DNA of 64,000 nucleotides, from contig NZ_LN831197.1 of assembly GCF_001375535.1 (NCBI RefSeq), positions 1,555,622 to 1,619,621 of the forward strand. Direction: 5' to 3'. A program made the position numbers and the translations under genes. The notes beneath the pieces are model-generated. The model saw only the letters and a list, made by a program, of their open reading frames with translations, ran no database searches and was not told the origin of the DNA. Shown in pieces: positions 15,927-25,371 of the stretch. Every line of letters begins with the position of its first letter. The stretch's first letter is position 1. The stretch is from Bacillus niameyensis (GTDB lineage: Bacteria; Bacillota; Bacilli; Bacillales; Bacillaceae_C).

Positions 15927-17123
15927 CTATTTCGCCGCTTTCCATGTTATAACTGCATTAATTACGATTAATATACCTGTCAATGAAAACAGCGTGGCTA
16001 CATTTGTTAATTCAATTAAAACTCCTGCTACAAGATAGCCAACCGGTGTTGCTAGTAATGAAAGACTGGTCACAAAACTAAACACTCTCCCAAGTAGTTG
16101 CGGTTCAATTTCTGTCTGGATCAGAGCATAAAATGGTGCTGAAAAGAATGGTCCCGACAACCCGACCAAACCAGCCAACACAATAAAGGCATAGAAAAAT
16201 GATGATGGGAGTAAACCAGAAATGAATAAAGTCGCTCCCATCAACATCATTCCTGTTGCCATCATTTTTACTTTATTAAAACGATCTCCTAAAACACCTA
16301 ATAGAGAGCCTCCAACTATTAAGCCAATAGCAAAAACAATCTCCACTATCCCTGCTTCTACAACACCTTTTTCAAAAGATTTAAGTGTCATAAGTGGAAA
16401 GTAAGTGCCTAGTGGAATAAAAAGAAGAGCTACAATGGTCATTGTAATGGTTAACTTCAACACGACGGGACGCTTCACAATCGCATGATACCCTTCTTTC
16501 ATTTCGGTAATAAAACTGCTTGAAACCTTTTCTTCTGTCCTCGGTACCCTTGGAATGTGAATAAATAGTAAAATACTACTTGCAATAACAGCACCAAAAA
16601 CATCTAACAATAACACCCATTCAATTGAGCTAACTGCAAGTAAAGACATCCCGACTGCGGGTCCTGCAATATTTGAAATAGAACTTACTGTCTGCCCCCA
16701 GCCTGCTACCTTTGTAAGATGCTCTTCAGGTGCAAGCAGAGGTACAGAGGCTTGCATTGCTGGCATATGAAATGCAGTTGCAAGAGAACGAATGACCAGA
16801 ACAAATATTACCAATAGAATGCTCGGCTCATTAAAGAACATTGTTGTAAATAAGAGTAAGCTCCCAAGAGCGACAGTCATGTCTGACAGAATCATCATCA
16901 ATTTTCGAGAGTAACGATCCGTGATTGTACCCGCAAATGGACCAACTAATGCTTGTGGTAAAAATCCTGCTAGACCAGCCATCGTCAGGACAAGAGGCGA
17001 TCCACCCGTTGAATCAGTTAGCCACCAAATAATACTAAATTGAACAGCCGCACTACTCAGTAGTGAAAAGAACTGCCCTGTATATATTGCACTAAATTTT
17101 CGTTTCCAATTTTCATTCCCCAT
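15927..17123 (-). CDS. MFS efflux transporter, Mef(A)-like
   Basis: This protein of about 398 residues has twelve hydrophobic segments. The N-terminus WKRKFSAIYTGQFFSLLSSA and the loop GFLPQALVGPFAGTITDRYS-RK resemble the macrolide efflux proteins Mef(A)/Mef(E) and their Bacillus relatives in the DHA3 group. The ATG at 17123 follows GGAGGTAAGAAAA; the longer frame starting at 17138 would begin inside that ribosome binding site. The gene is preceded by a hairpin-U-tract structure and a possible leader peptide, suggesting induction by attenuation. The substrate is inferred from similarity only. Confidence 0.82.
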   Translation of the reverse strand: MGNENWKRKFSAIYTGQFFSLLSSAAVQFSIIWWLTDSTGGSPLVLTMAGLAGFLPQALVGPFAGTITDRYSRKLMMILSDMTVALGSLLLFTTMFFNEPSILLVIFVLVIRSLATAFHMPAMQASVPLLAPEEHLTKVAGWGQTVSSISNIAGPAVGMSLLAVSSIEWVLLLDVFGAVIASSILLFIHIPRVPRTEEKVSSSFITEMKEGYHAIVKRPVVLKLTITMTIVALLFIPLGTYFPLMTLKSFEKGVVEAGIVEIVFAIGLIVGGSLLGVLGDRFNKVKMMATGMMLMGATLFISGLLPSSFFYAFIVLAGLVGLSGPFFSAPFYALIQTEIEPQLLGRVFSFVTSLSLLATPVGYLVAGVLIELTNVATLFSLTGILIVINAVITWKAAK

Positions 17124-17142
17124 TTTTCTTACCTCCAATTAA

Positions 17143-17172
17143 TAAAAAAATCACAAGCATCTGCCTGTGATT
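17143..17172 (-). promoter_or_regulatory. Leader terminator/attenuator in front of the Mef-like gene
   Basis: On the minus strand AATCACA, a 10-nt loop, and TGTGATT are followed by seven Ts, forming an intrinsic terminator only about seven bases before the GGAGG site of the efflux gene. A terminator in this position only makes sense as a conditional one. Confidence 0.65.
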
Positions 17173-17214
17173 GAGAGTAAAGGAAAAGAGACCCATCCTT
17201 ATTAATAGGGGCTA

Positions 17215-17274
17215 TTAGGAGCCGTTAGCAAATAAACCTACCAAATTATTTTCTTTGGGAGGAAAATTAGACAT
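17215..17274 (-). CDS. Possible 19-residue leader peptide of the Mef-like gene
   Basis: A short open frame (ATG at 17274, stop at 17215) encodes MSNFPPKENNLVGLFANGS and ends about 40 bases before the leader terminator. Leader peptides of such size control many antibiotic-efflux genes through ribosome stalling. There is no clear ribosome binding site, so the call is tentative. A second hairpin (AGAAAGG / CCTTTCT, 17281-17306) lies just upstream. Confidence 0.35.
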   Translation of the reverse strand: MSNFPPKENNLVGLFANGS

Positions 17275-17306
17275 AAATAAAGAAAGGTAGAACCATCCGC
17301 CTTTCT

Positions 17307-17921
17307 AAACATTACATACTTTAATCCGCATACACCTAGCAGTAAGAAGCATTTTCAAAAAGATGAACAAAATGTTCGTATGGGGCGGATATTTTTTTAA
17401 AATATGAAATGAAGATTATTAAAAAAGGACAGACTAATCCCGTTACTCTATATACACAAACAGAGTCTTTGAACGTATTCAATTACTGGTTCAAAGTTAG
17501 GGACCATAGTCTAGGTATCATTTTTTAATAATCCTCCTTAACGTTTAAAATTCATTAACAAATTTTAAACCGACTTTTTGAATAAGTCAAGGGTAAATAG
17601 CGTTTGGCGTTTACCTTTGACCTTGATTTTAAGAAGCATTTCCGTTTTCGACATAAGGCCATGTAACATTATTACCCTCTATGGTTTTATCCGGATTGGA
17701 GGAAAATCTGATCAATTATCACTTTGTAATCTTTTGGTTTCTTGTTATACTTCTCAACCATTCGGACAGCTTTTTTCTTAAATCCTAGATTATCGAATTC
17801 CCCACCTGAGTATTTATGACTACTCTCATTTAGGGATTTATACAATCCATTTTTCAAAATAATTGCCAATAACCATTTCATTCTACAGATTTAATATCTA
17901 TTACAATTTTTCACTATTCAT
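17307..17921. other. Stretch without a convincing gene
   Basis: AT-rich sequence upstream of the Mef-like leader. A minus-strand frame of 64 codons (17687-17881, with FKKKAVRMVEKYNKKPKDYK) has no good ribosome binding site and no recognised family. It could be the tail of a decayed gene. The plus-strand frame at 17578-17781 looks spurious. Confidence 0.4.
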
Positions 17922-18455
17922 TCAAAAGAAAACACCAGGATATTCAACAACTCCCTGAACTTTATTAAGAGCATTTTCACGTAACTCAATTGCCATGAAT
18001 GCCTCATCTGGTACTTCAAAAGGTGCTTTTATCCCCCAAATAGATGCTTTTTTGAACCCGAACTTCGGATAATATTCTGGATGACCCAAAACGATAACCG
18101 AATTATACTCAAGCTCTTTTGCTTCTCTCAATGCTTCAAGAATTAAAAACCTACCTACACCTTTATTTTGATATTCTGGTAAGACAGATACAGGAGCAAG
18201 AGCAAGTGACTCTACAATTTTATTGTCATTCATAATTTTTATCTTAGATAAAAGAATATGTCCCACTATTTGGTTATTATCTTTATCCACCGCCACTAAA
18301 GATAATTCTGGAATAAATACGTTAGAGTTTCTAATTCGAGACACCAAATTATGTTCATTTTTATCACTGTATTCTGCATTAACAAATGCACACTTTACCA
18401 CTTCTTCAGTTACTTTATAGTCCTCGACATGTTCTTGCTTAATTACTATATTCAT
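17922..18455 (-). CDS. GNAT-family N-acetyltransferase (YhbS-like)
   Basis: This 177-residue protein has the GNAT core: an ELSLVAVDKDNNQIVGHILLS strand pair, the acetyl-CoA loop VLPEYQNKGVGRFLI, and the YYPKFGFKKASIWGI segment with the C-terminal AFMAIEL strand found in YhbS-type acetyltransferases. The substrate is unknown. The APH-family gene ends-to-starts 18 bp upstream on the same strand, so the two probably form an operon. Confidence 0.85.
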   Translation of the reverse strand: MNIVIKQEHVEDYKVTEEVVKCAFVNAEYSDKNEHNLVSRIRNSNVFIPELSLVAVDKDNNQIVGHILLSKIKIMNDNKIVESLALAPVSVLPEYQNKGVGRFLILEALREAKELEYNSVIVLGHPEYYPKFGFKKASIWGIKAPFEVPDEAFMAIELRENALNKVQGVVEYPGVFF

Positions 18456-18473
18456 CTCTTAACAGCTCCTGTT

Positions 18474-19427
18474 CTAATACAAATTTTCACTTAAAACATG
18501 CAGCTCTTCTCGTAAATAGTTCATTATTACAATTCTTTCTTGCTCTTCTTGTTTATCATACAAAAGTTGTTCCAAAAACTCCCATATATCTTCTAATCGT
18601 CTCTTTCCTCTATAAAAGGTCATTGCTTCGGGATTAATTGAAAAGTTTTGATCGGTTTTCTGATAGATACTTAGAAATTCATCAAAGTATGGTTTATTAA
18701 CTAAGAATATCAAGTCAGCTTCAGGCGGGGCTAATTTCAACCCTTCCCAGTCAATCAATATTAACTGTTGCCCAGATTGCATTAGATTCCAATAGTGCAA
18801 ATCCGTATGACATAAAGCCATTCTCAAATCACATTTTTTCAAGTTATGTGAAAGCTCCTGAACAGTCTGAATCAGATCGTATAATAGTGGAATGTAAGGA
18901 TGAATCAATTCCCATATATCAGATGGTAAATCGTTTTTCTTTTTATGCAATGTATGAAGTAAAATCTGTAAAAATGGAATATCAAAATCCTCTTTTATAG
19001 CATCCGTCTCTACTGGAATGTCTTCCCCATGTGAATGTAGCTCTGTAATGATTTTTGAAAGCTGTCGAACTTGAGTCTCAGTTAAATCCTGATCCCCAAT
19101 AGTTCTTCCCTCAATATACTCATAAAGTAAATAAACACCATACTCGTCTTCACATTTGTAGTCTCCACTATTTGTTAAGAAAGGAACGGAGATTTTCCCC
19201 TTCAAAAAGCTATTTTGCATAAGCCATACCAAGATCGGAACATATTGATCAACAAGAACAGTTAACTTCGGTGTGGAAGCTCTGCTTTTTTCATATACCT
19301 TTAAGAAATAACCTTGATTCTCGTTAGACACTTTATAAGCAAGTGATGCCCAACCACCTTTTTGTGGCAACACATCGGTAATGTTAATGTCATAATGTTC
19401 TTTTAAAATCATTTTTACATTTTCCAT
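18474..19427 (-). CDS. Aminoglycoside phosphotransferase-family kinase (APH(9)-like)
   Basis: This protein of about 317 residues has the APH kinase fold: an N-terminal GGWASLAYKVSNENQGYFLK lobe, the catalytic loop LCHTDLHYWNLM (Brenner motif with Asp and Asn) and the metal-binding LIDWEG. The late segment ALTFYRxxRRLEDI-like (MTFYRGKRRLEDIWEF) recalls spectinomycin kinase APH(9). The ATG at 19427 follows TTGGAGGACAGA and is preferred to the TTG at 19439. It may inactivate an antibiotic or phosphorylate a small metabolite; the family contains both. Confidence 0.8.
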   Translation of the reverse strand: MENVKMILKEHYDINITDVLPQKGGWASLAYKVSNENQGYFLKVYEKSRASTPKLTVLVDQYVPILVWLMQNSFLKGKISVPFLTNSGDYKCEDEYGVYLLYEYIEGRTIGDQDLTETQVRQLSKIITELHSHGEDIPVETDAIKEDFDIPFLQILLHTLHKKKNDLPSDIWELIHPYIPLLYDLIQTVQELSHNLKKCDLRMALCHTDLHYWNLMQSGQQLILIDWEGLKLAPPEADLIFLVNKPYFDEFLSIYQKTDQNFSINPEAMTFYRGKRRLEDIWEFLEQLLYDKQEEQERIVIMNYLREELHVLSENLY

Positions 19428-19517
19428 TCTGTCCTCCAAAAAAACTTACGACTTAGATAAAATATAACACAATTAGAGCTTCCTCTTTTCCAGTGTTTTA
19501 GGATTAGATAAAATACA

Positions 19518-19545
19518 AACCCACCAGTTCAAAGTTTAAAAGGTG
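19518..19545. terminator. Bidirectional-looking terminator hairpin
   Basis: AACCCACC pairs perfectly with GGTGGGTT around a 12-nt A/T loop. On the minus strand it is followed by TTTGTATTTTA, fitting a terminator for the transcript coming from the hydrolase pseudogene region. Confidence 0.55.
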
Positions 19546-19661
19546 GGTTATCATCTTATATTATCGTGATTTTTGTGCCGTTAGAAGCCCTAAGAAAGCC
19601 ATCTTCTTCAGTCTTTAATAACAAATTGCAGTTCTTCTAAGAAAAACAGAAAAATAGACTT

Positions 19662-20311
19662 TTACACTTTCATCAGAAATTTTGTAATAACTCGGGTGAA
19701 CTCTTCAGGTCTCTCTTTCTGAGGCCAATGTTTGCACCCCTCCATTACATACATTTCGGAGTCTTTTTTAGCCTCATGTGCTTCTATTGCATGTTTAATA
19801 GGAACAGTCGTATCGTTCGACCGATGGACGATTAATGTTTGTTTTTTTATTTCAGATAACCTTTCTGCCAATTTAGTGCAAGGTCCCGTTCGTGTAATCT
19901 CACTTCTCTGAATTAAGGATTCAGATGATAATATATCGGAATCATTCACAGTAATTGAATGGAGTATCTTGTTCCATTCTCCGCCAATTTTCTCACTTTT
20001 ATATTTGAAAGCGGAGTGCCTCCTAACATTTCAACACGGATTTCTTCTAAAATCATCTTGAATTTTTTCTCCGCACCTTTTAGATCATCTTTATTAACCT
20101 TATTATAGAAGTCCCTATTTGGATTAGATGTGTGTTTTATCTCAGCCATCAAATGAGGCAAAACACCAGGAAGCAATTGGGCAAATATAGCATTACTACA
20201 TATTAGACCACCCACAAGATCTAGCCCAAAATTAGTTCCGATAAAGGTTTGAGTTTGTTCACTCTGAATATAATAATGTGAAATATCATCAGTAATATTT
20301 CGGTAAGGCAT
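19662..20311 (-). pseudogene. Decayed alpha/beta-hydrolase gene
   Basis: Two frames overlap by 4 bp. The downstream one (19662-19949) has the acid and histidine end of an alpha/beta hydrolase: TLIVHRSNDTTVPI and EGCKHWPQKERPEEF. The upstream one (19946-20311) has TFIGTNFGLDLVGGL where the nucleophile elbow GHSxGG would be, followed by cap-like sequence. The catalytic Ser position is lost, the N-terminal strands before it are shortened, and a frameshift near 19948 splits the gene. Confidence 0.65.
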
Positions 20312-20392
20312 CTCCTCCCCCCTTCTTGTTCTAAAAAGAGAGAGGAGGACATAGGATGTTAATAAAACGAAAGGGTAGAGGTGAAATAGATC

Positions 20393-21277
20393 ATGCGTAA
20401 TAAAGTTTCCGTATTAATTGTACAGCCTAATGAAATACCAATTTTAAAAGATATACAGATGGACAATAAAACAATAGGGGCAATTCTAAATACAGATCCG
20501 CAAGAAGTCACTAAATGTGTTACTTCCGACTATTACCTATATATGCCAAGGTATTTTGATTCCAGTTATTGTATTTCCAATAAGCAATTTTTCTCTACTA
20601 TTATTTTAGCAAAAAGAATAGAAAGGGATCACGCATCATTTAATTACTATAGTGAATACTCTGATACTGTAGATTCGTTTAATATTTCAACAACAAAAAA
20701 AGCATTAAAGTTATTTAATTTCCCCACCCAATTTACGGATGAACGGTCTTTTCGAGGTGTAAATATGGCCAAGGCTAAAGATTATCTAAACCATATTTTA
20801 CACAGTAAAAAATTGACGCTTGAATCAAAAGGTTTATTACTTTTATTAGCAATGAATAATTTCACAATGTCATTAAAGGAAGTGCATAACTACACAAAAG
20901 AAGATAATAATCATATAGAGAAAATAATAGAAGAATTATTTAAAATAGAATTTTTCAAGCCTAAAAATAGTGAAGTTGAATTTAACGTCAATTTTTTCGA
21001 TGATATGATAAAGGGGATTGAAAAAGAAGAAATTATAACCAATATTGAGGAAACGGAAGAGGCAATAGAACAGCCCGAAGCTCTTGAAATAGATGAATTA
21101 TATCAGGATGTTAAGGATTTAGTGATTGAAGCACAATCAGCTTCTGTTTCATTTTTACAAAGAAAGTTTCGTATTGGATACACAAGGGCTGCAAGGCTTA
21201 TTGATAGTTTAGAGGCAGATGGAATAATTGGTCCATATGAAGGATCTAAGCCTAGGAAAGTAATAGTCTCCCAATAA
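20393..21277 (+). CDS. Protein with C-terminal FtsK-gamma winged helix and replication-type HTH
   Basis: This 294-residue protein starts at ATG behind AGAGGTG. Residues about 232-294 (ELYQDVKDLVIEAQSAS, SFLQRKFRIGYTRAARLID, LEADGIIGPYEGSKPRKV) are a clear FtsK gamma domain, the winged helix that reads polar DNA motifs. No FtsK motor is present. Residues about 140-190 (LESKGLLLLLAMNNF, LKEVHNYTKEDNNHIEKIIEELFK) look like the winged helix of phage or plasmid replication initiators. The N-terminus (SVLIVQPNEIPILKDIQMDN) resembles the start of DUF3846. It may be a leftover of a mobile element. DNA binding is well supported; its role is not known. Confidence 0.7.
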   Translation: MRNKVSVLIVQPNEIPILKDIQMDNKTIGAILNTDPQEVTKCVTSDYYLYMPRYFDSSYCISNKQFFSTIILAKRIERDHASFNYYSEYSDTVDSFNISTTKKALKLFNFPTQFTDERSFRGVNMAKAKDYLNHILHSKKLTLESKGLLLLLAMNNFTMSLKEVHNYTKEDNNHIEKIIEELFKIEFFKPKNSEVEFNVNFFDDMIKGIEKEEIITNIEETEEAIEQPEALEIDELYQDVKDLVIEAQSASVSFLQRKFRIGYTRAARLIDSLEADGIIGPYEGSKPRKVIVSQ

Positions 21278-21555
21278 AATATATTGAACTTACCGTTAAT
21301 TTGTACCGATCTCGCAATGATTTTGATAAAAAAATTACATTCCCACAATAGACGAAAACGGAGTAGATAATTGAGGACATTCTGATTCTAATGAGTGAGA
21401 AAAAAACCGAAAAGGATACCGATATTATACCGAAGGGGAACTAACCAAAATAGTCCAGAATCCTCACTGGACATTGAGTTGGGGAATGATTGATTTTGGA
21501 TTGAATTTTGATTGAAGATGGGGTTGAGTTACAATTGAAACCTCGCCAAATTTTA

Positions 21556-21630
21556 CAAAAATAGACCGAAGGCCTACCGGGAAAAATGCCGAAAAAAACC
21601 CTCGGATTGGGAACATTAATTTTATTTAAG
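21556..21630 (+). repeat. Copy B of the dispersed ~70-bp repeat
   Basis: ACCGAAGG, CCGG, an A-tract, CCCTCGGATT and TTTTATTTAA blocks occur in the same order and spacing as at 11762-11831. This copy lies just past the end of the broken macrolide phosphotransferase gene. The rest of 21278-21556 is AT-rich with no recognisable gene. Confidence 0.55.
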
Positions 21631-21656
21631 GAAGCATAATTTTTTAGCGACAATAG

Positions 21657-22574
21657 CTACATTCTAGCTAAACCTAATTCTTTTTTTGCCATCTGAATAT
21701 ATTCATCCATACCAGATATTAAGGCAAATTCAGCTATTCCAACTGGATAAGCTGCGTTTAATTCAATGATATGTTCCTTCATCTTTGGCCAATGGTATCC
21801 TCCCGCTACTTTGTACGCTTGGATGAGTTCATCAAGACCTTCTTCACCAAATACTCTATAGTGGCCAACAAAATCAGTTGATATATCAGCTACCTTTGCT
21901 TCCGTCCAATCAATTAAACCTGTTACATTTCCTGATTTTTTAATGAGGATATGTCCTGGGTGCAAATCTCCATGAATCATTCCTGTTTCTTGTGGCCATA
22001 TTTCTTCATCGTTCAACCACGACTGCCATCTATTCCATAACTCCTCTCCCACCCAAATTTCTCCTTAACAGCATCCATTCGGTCTTTCATGATTTGTTTT
22101 ACTTCTTCTGGTGTTTGAACGACATCCCGCTTCTTCTGCTTGTTTTTGTGGAATTCGATGAAGTATCGCCAATATTTTTCCTAGTGACTGATAAAATCCT
22201 TCTGGAATATTATTTTCATCAATTTCAAAAACATAGGCTTGTGCTTCAGGGTCAATGGTTCCTGCCGGAACACCACGTAACTGTTTATAAGCAATCAGCT
22301 CTTCTGTGTAAACTTCCCAATTAGGAGCCTCAAATTCTGCGTATTTGTTGATAATATCCAATGCGTTTTTTTCTGCCTTCGTTCTAGGAAATACATCAGA
22401 CCATCTCGGAATCCTCAGTACCCATTCCTTTCCTTCCTGATCCTTAGCAAATACAACCTGAAAGTCTAATCCAGATTCATTAAAAACCAAAGAATTTTCT
22501 AACAATTGGAAAGTATGTCTATCTGCAATTTTCAATACTTCTTTTTTTGTATAACTCATTATTATCACATCCAA
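21657..22574 (-). pseudogene. Macrolide 2'-phosphotransferase (Mph-like) gene with two frameshifts
   Basis: The N-terminal frame (22065-22574) reads [21 protein letters not shown]-type strands and [16 protein letters not shown], typical of Mph enzymes. The C-terminal frame (21657-22052) has the kinase catalytic loop [12 protein letters not shown] and the [13 protein letters not shown] metal site, then [12 protein letters not shown]. Between them the sequence only makes sense in a third frame ([20 protein letters not shown]), so there is one indel near 22125 and another near 22050. The gene cannot make a full enzyme. The ATG at 22559 is the likely original start. Confidence 0.8.
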
Positions 22575-22996
22575 ATCACTTTTTGTGCAATCGTATAGCT
22601 AAGTTATTTACATATAGCATTAGCATTATGTAAATATCGTATAAACTTCTCAACTCTTAGCCTGTCTGTTTTAATAATGTTCCCATTATCAATAAAAATT
22701 AGCGATTAAATGCCCTATTACTGTTCTTATTAATCTTGCAGACTTCATAAAGGATTCAGGTTCTTGCTCCTGTTCTCATAAATAACTTGCAATTGTTTAG
22801 GGGACTTTTCTCCTGTTTGTAGAACTGTATATTGAATATCTGGTCGATTAAAATATTCAGCATGTGCCTTGGTTGTATTAATCATTTGATATGTCGGGCT
22901 TTACGAGCTTTTTCTCACGCAATCTTGGAACATTTTTATTCTCACTGGTTAGGGGAGGATGAAAATGTTTATTATCACTTGTAGGAAGAATTTTAG
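22575..22996. other. Intergenic stretch with a 46-residue minus-strand frame
   Basis: A minus-strand frame at 22745-22885 starts at ATG and encodes MINTTKAHAEYFNRPDIQYT plus VLQTGEKSPKQLQVIYE, ending shortly after. It has protein-like composition but no strong ribosome binding site. It may be the N-terminal scrap of a lost gene. The remainder is AT-rich without features. Confidence 0.4.
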
Positions 22997-24373
22997 TTAG
23001 TTACATTTTAAAATGAGTTGCGAGATACACTCCACATGCGCCGTCTGCGGAAACATATCCACTGGCTGAATGTACTCCACCTGATAATGTTTACTAATAA
23101 ACTGCAAATCCTTTGCCAATGTTGACGGATTGCACGAAACGTAGATGAACTTTTTCGGTTTGATTTTCAAAAGTGTTTGCAGGAACTTTTCATCACACCC
23201 GGTCCGCGGAGGATCGACGATGATAACGTCTGGGTGCCAGCCTTCTTTTTCCCACTTAGGTAAAATGTCTTCAGCTTTCCCTGTCACGTACATTGCATTT
23301 TCTACACCGTGTTTTCGTGCATTTTTCTTGGCATCAGTTATTCCTTCGGCGATGACGTCCATTCCGCGGATTTCCGCTGCATCTTCCGCAAGCCACAGTC
23401 CGATCGTTCCAACTCCGCAATAAGCATCGACTATTTTTTCTTTACCTGTAAGTTGAGCTGCCTTTTTGACTTCATCGTATAGTTTAAGTGTCTGTTCAGG
23501 ATTTAATTGGAAGAAGGCCCGAGCTGAGAGTTCATAGGAGAACACACTCATTTTTTCTTCAATATATTCGGTACCTGCTAATTTTTGAGTTTTATCACCA
23601 AAAACGAGCGAGGTTTTCTTTGGATTGATGTTTTGCATAACTGACATTACTTCTGGAAGCCGTTTCTTTATTTCTTTTATAATCATTTCTTTTCGAGGAA
23701 GTTCTTTTCCTGTCGTTACTAGAACTATTTGGACCTGTCCAGTCTCAACGCCTACCCTAACTACGATCGTCTTTACGATTCCTTTTTTCGTTTTTTCATT
23801 GTAAATAGGAATTCGGAAATCTTCGAGGATTCGTCTGACCTCGTTATTGACTTTATTCGTTGCTGGATGTTGAACGATGCATTCTGGAACACTGATAACT
23901 CGGTGTGAGTTTAAGCTATATAAACCCGCCACTACTTTGCCATTCACTTCACGGATTTGGAACTGACTTTTATTTCGATATTTCCAAGGATCCTCCATTC
24001 CAATTGTTTCGCGGATGTCCATTTTTTCTATATTAAAATTGGTGTGTCTTTCTAATGACTGAATGAGGATATCTCGCTTTTCTTTCAATTGCTGATCATA
24101 TCGTAAATGTTGTAGTTGACAGCCACCACACTGTTCATAGACGGGACAAGGGGCTTTTACGCGGTATGGTGATCGTTTTCGAACCTTTTTCACGATTGCT
24201 TCTGTAAATTTAGGATGAACTTTTACAGCTTCAACTACTACCTCTTCTCCTGGAAGTGCTCCAGGTACAAAAACGACTTGCTTTTTAAAATAGCCTACCC
24301 CTTCTCCATTAATACCAATTCTTTTAATAGTTAGCGGAAATTTTTGGCTTTGCTTAATTTTTTCCATGTTCAT
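22997..24373 (-). CDS. rlmD: TrmA/RlmD-family RNA uracil-C5 methyltransferase
   Basis: This protein of about 458 residues has an N-terminal TRAM domain ([19 protein letters not shown]), Cys residues for an iron-sulfur cluster ([11 protein letters not shown] and a later Cys), SAM-binding [13 protein letters not shown], the DPPRTGCDE motif and the nucleophile region [13 protein letters not shown]. It methylates uridine C5 in RNA, in Bacillus typically 23S rRNA (RlmCD type). The genome neighbourhood matches B. subtilis YfjO rather than YefA, so the exact target site is open. The ATG at 24373 overlaps the upstream stop (TGATG) and follows AGGA. Confidence 0.85.
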   Translation of the reverse strand: MNMEKIKQSQKFPLTIKRIGINGEGVGYFKKQVVFVPGALPGEEVVVEAVKVHPKFTEAIVKKVRKRSPYRVKAPCPVYEQCGGCQLQHLRYDQQLKEKRDILIQSLERHTNFNIEKMDIRETIGMEDPWKYRNKSQFQIREVNGKVVAGLYSLNSHRVISVPECIVQHPATNKVNNEVRRILEDFRIPIYNEKTKKGIVKTIVVRVGVETGQVQIVLVTTGKELPRKEMIIKEIKKRLPEVMSVMQNINPKKTSLVFGDKTQKLAGTEYIEEKMSVFSYELSARAFFQLNPEQTLKLYDEVKKAAQLTGKEKIVDAYCGVGTIGLWLAEDAAEIRGMDVIAEGITDAKKNARKHGVENAMYVTGKAEDILPKWEKEGWHPDVIIVDPPRTGCDEKFLQTLLKIKPKKFIYVSCNPSTLAKDLQFISKHYQVEYIQPVDMFPQTAHVECISQLILKCN

Positions 24374-25242
24374 CACTCTTCCTCGATGCTTCTCCATAAA
24401 TAGAGGGACGCATAACTTAAATACGGTTCCCATTCTTTGCTATATTCTAACATTTCCTCACGGGTTGGCTTTTTTTCCAATCCAAGCAGATTTTTAATAG
24501 CCTTTTGAATACCTATATCTGCTGCAGGAAATAGATTAGGCCTTCCTAGTCCAAATAATAAAAAGCTTTGAGCCGTCCACGGTCCGACTCCGCGAATTTT
24601 AACCAGTTCTCGAATGATCTCCTCATCAGGCAATGTGGACAAATTTTCAAGTATTAATTCTCCGCTCGCAAGCTTTTGAGCCAAATCGATAATATATTCT
24701 GCTTTTCGCTGGCTAAACTTAAGTACTCTTAATTGTTCAGTTGCTAATTTTGCCACTGTTTCCGGGAGTGGATAAAAAGGAACGCCATCTATTTCAAAGC
24801 CAAAGGTCTTTACAAACGTCTCTGTAAGTGAAATAGCAAATTTCATATTTACTTGCTGATGAATAATTGATCTAATCAATGTTGTATATGGGGCAAATTC
24901 TAATACTACCGGAGTGCCCCGATGGACGGCAAAAATGTCTTTGAGGTTAGTTTTTGCAAAATGTTCTTGGATCTCATTTAACGAGACTTTCCATTGAAAA
25001 GCGGTATAAATTTTATGTAATACGTGCTGCTTCGTTGTCATATCATGGCCACTGACTAAAAATTCGGGTTCATCTGTCGTGCCAACGGCTTGAACCAAAG
25101 CCACTTCTGGTACTTCACCATAGATAGGCACTTTTATCGAGCGCTCTTGTTGATTGATTATATGTAGTGGATCCATGGCTAGTCTGCTTAAAGCTAAATC
25201 AAAATTATACGGACCTGCGATTTCAATTTTTTCTTGCCACAT
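24373..25242 (-). CDS. DNA-3-methyladenine glycosylase (AlkA-like, YfjP-like)
   Basis: This protein of about 289 residues belongs to the HhH-GPD superfamily. The hairpin and catalytic part reads [17 protein letters not shown], followed by the catalytic Asp in [12 protein letters not shown]. An N-terminal AlkA-like domain precedes it. It removes alkylated bases from DNA in base-excision repair. The ATG at 25242 lies eight bases after AGGGG, and upstream in-frame starts are less well placed. It is translationally coupled (1-bp overlap) with the RNA methyltransferase gene, as for yfjP-yfjO in B. subtilis. Confidence 0.85.
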   Translation of the reverse strand: MWQEKIEIAGPYNFDLALSRLAMDPLHIINQQERSIKVPIYGEVPEVALVQAVGTTDEPEFLVSGHDMTTKQHVLHKIYTAFQWKVSLNEIQEHFAKTNLKDIFAVHRGTPVVLEFAPYTTLIRSIIHQQVNMKFAISLTETFVKTFGFEIDGVPFYPLPETVAKLATEQLRVLKFSQRKAEYIIDLAQKLASGELILENLSTLPDEEIIRELVKIRGVGPWTAQSFLLFGLGRPNLFPAADIGIQKAIKNLLGLEKKPTREEMLEYSKEWEPYLSYASLYLWRSIEEE

Positions 25243-25289
25243 TAGCATAACCCCTAAACAAAAATTATTTTTCATTATAACATAATTAA

Positions 25290-25317
25290 AGCCAGGCTTT
25301 GAAATCCTGGCTTTGTT
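25290..25317. terminator. Bidirectional terminator-like hairpin
   Basis: AAGCCAGG pairs with CCTGGCTT around CTTTGAAAT, with A's before and TTTT after. It lies upstream of the glycosylase gene and would end plus-strand transcription. Confidence 0.5.
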
Positions 25318-25371
25318 TTTGCTGGTTTACGTGGGTAGGGGTTATTTGCTACTAAAACAGGGGAATTTTAT

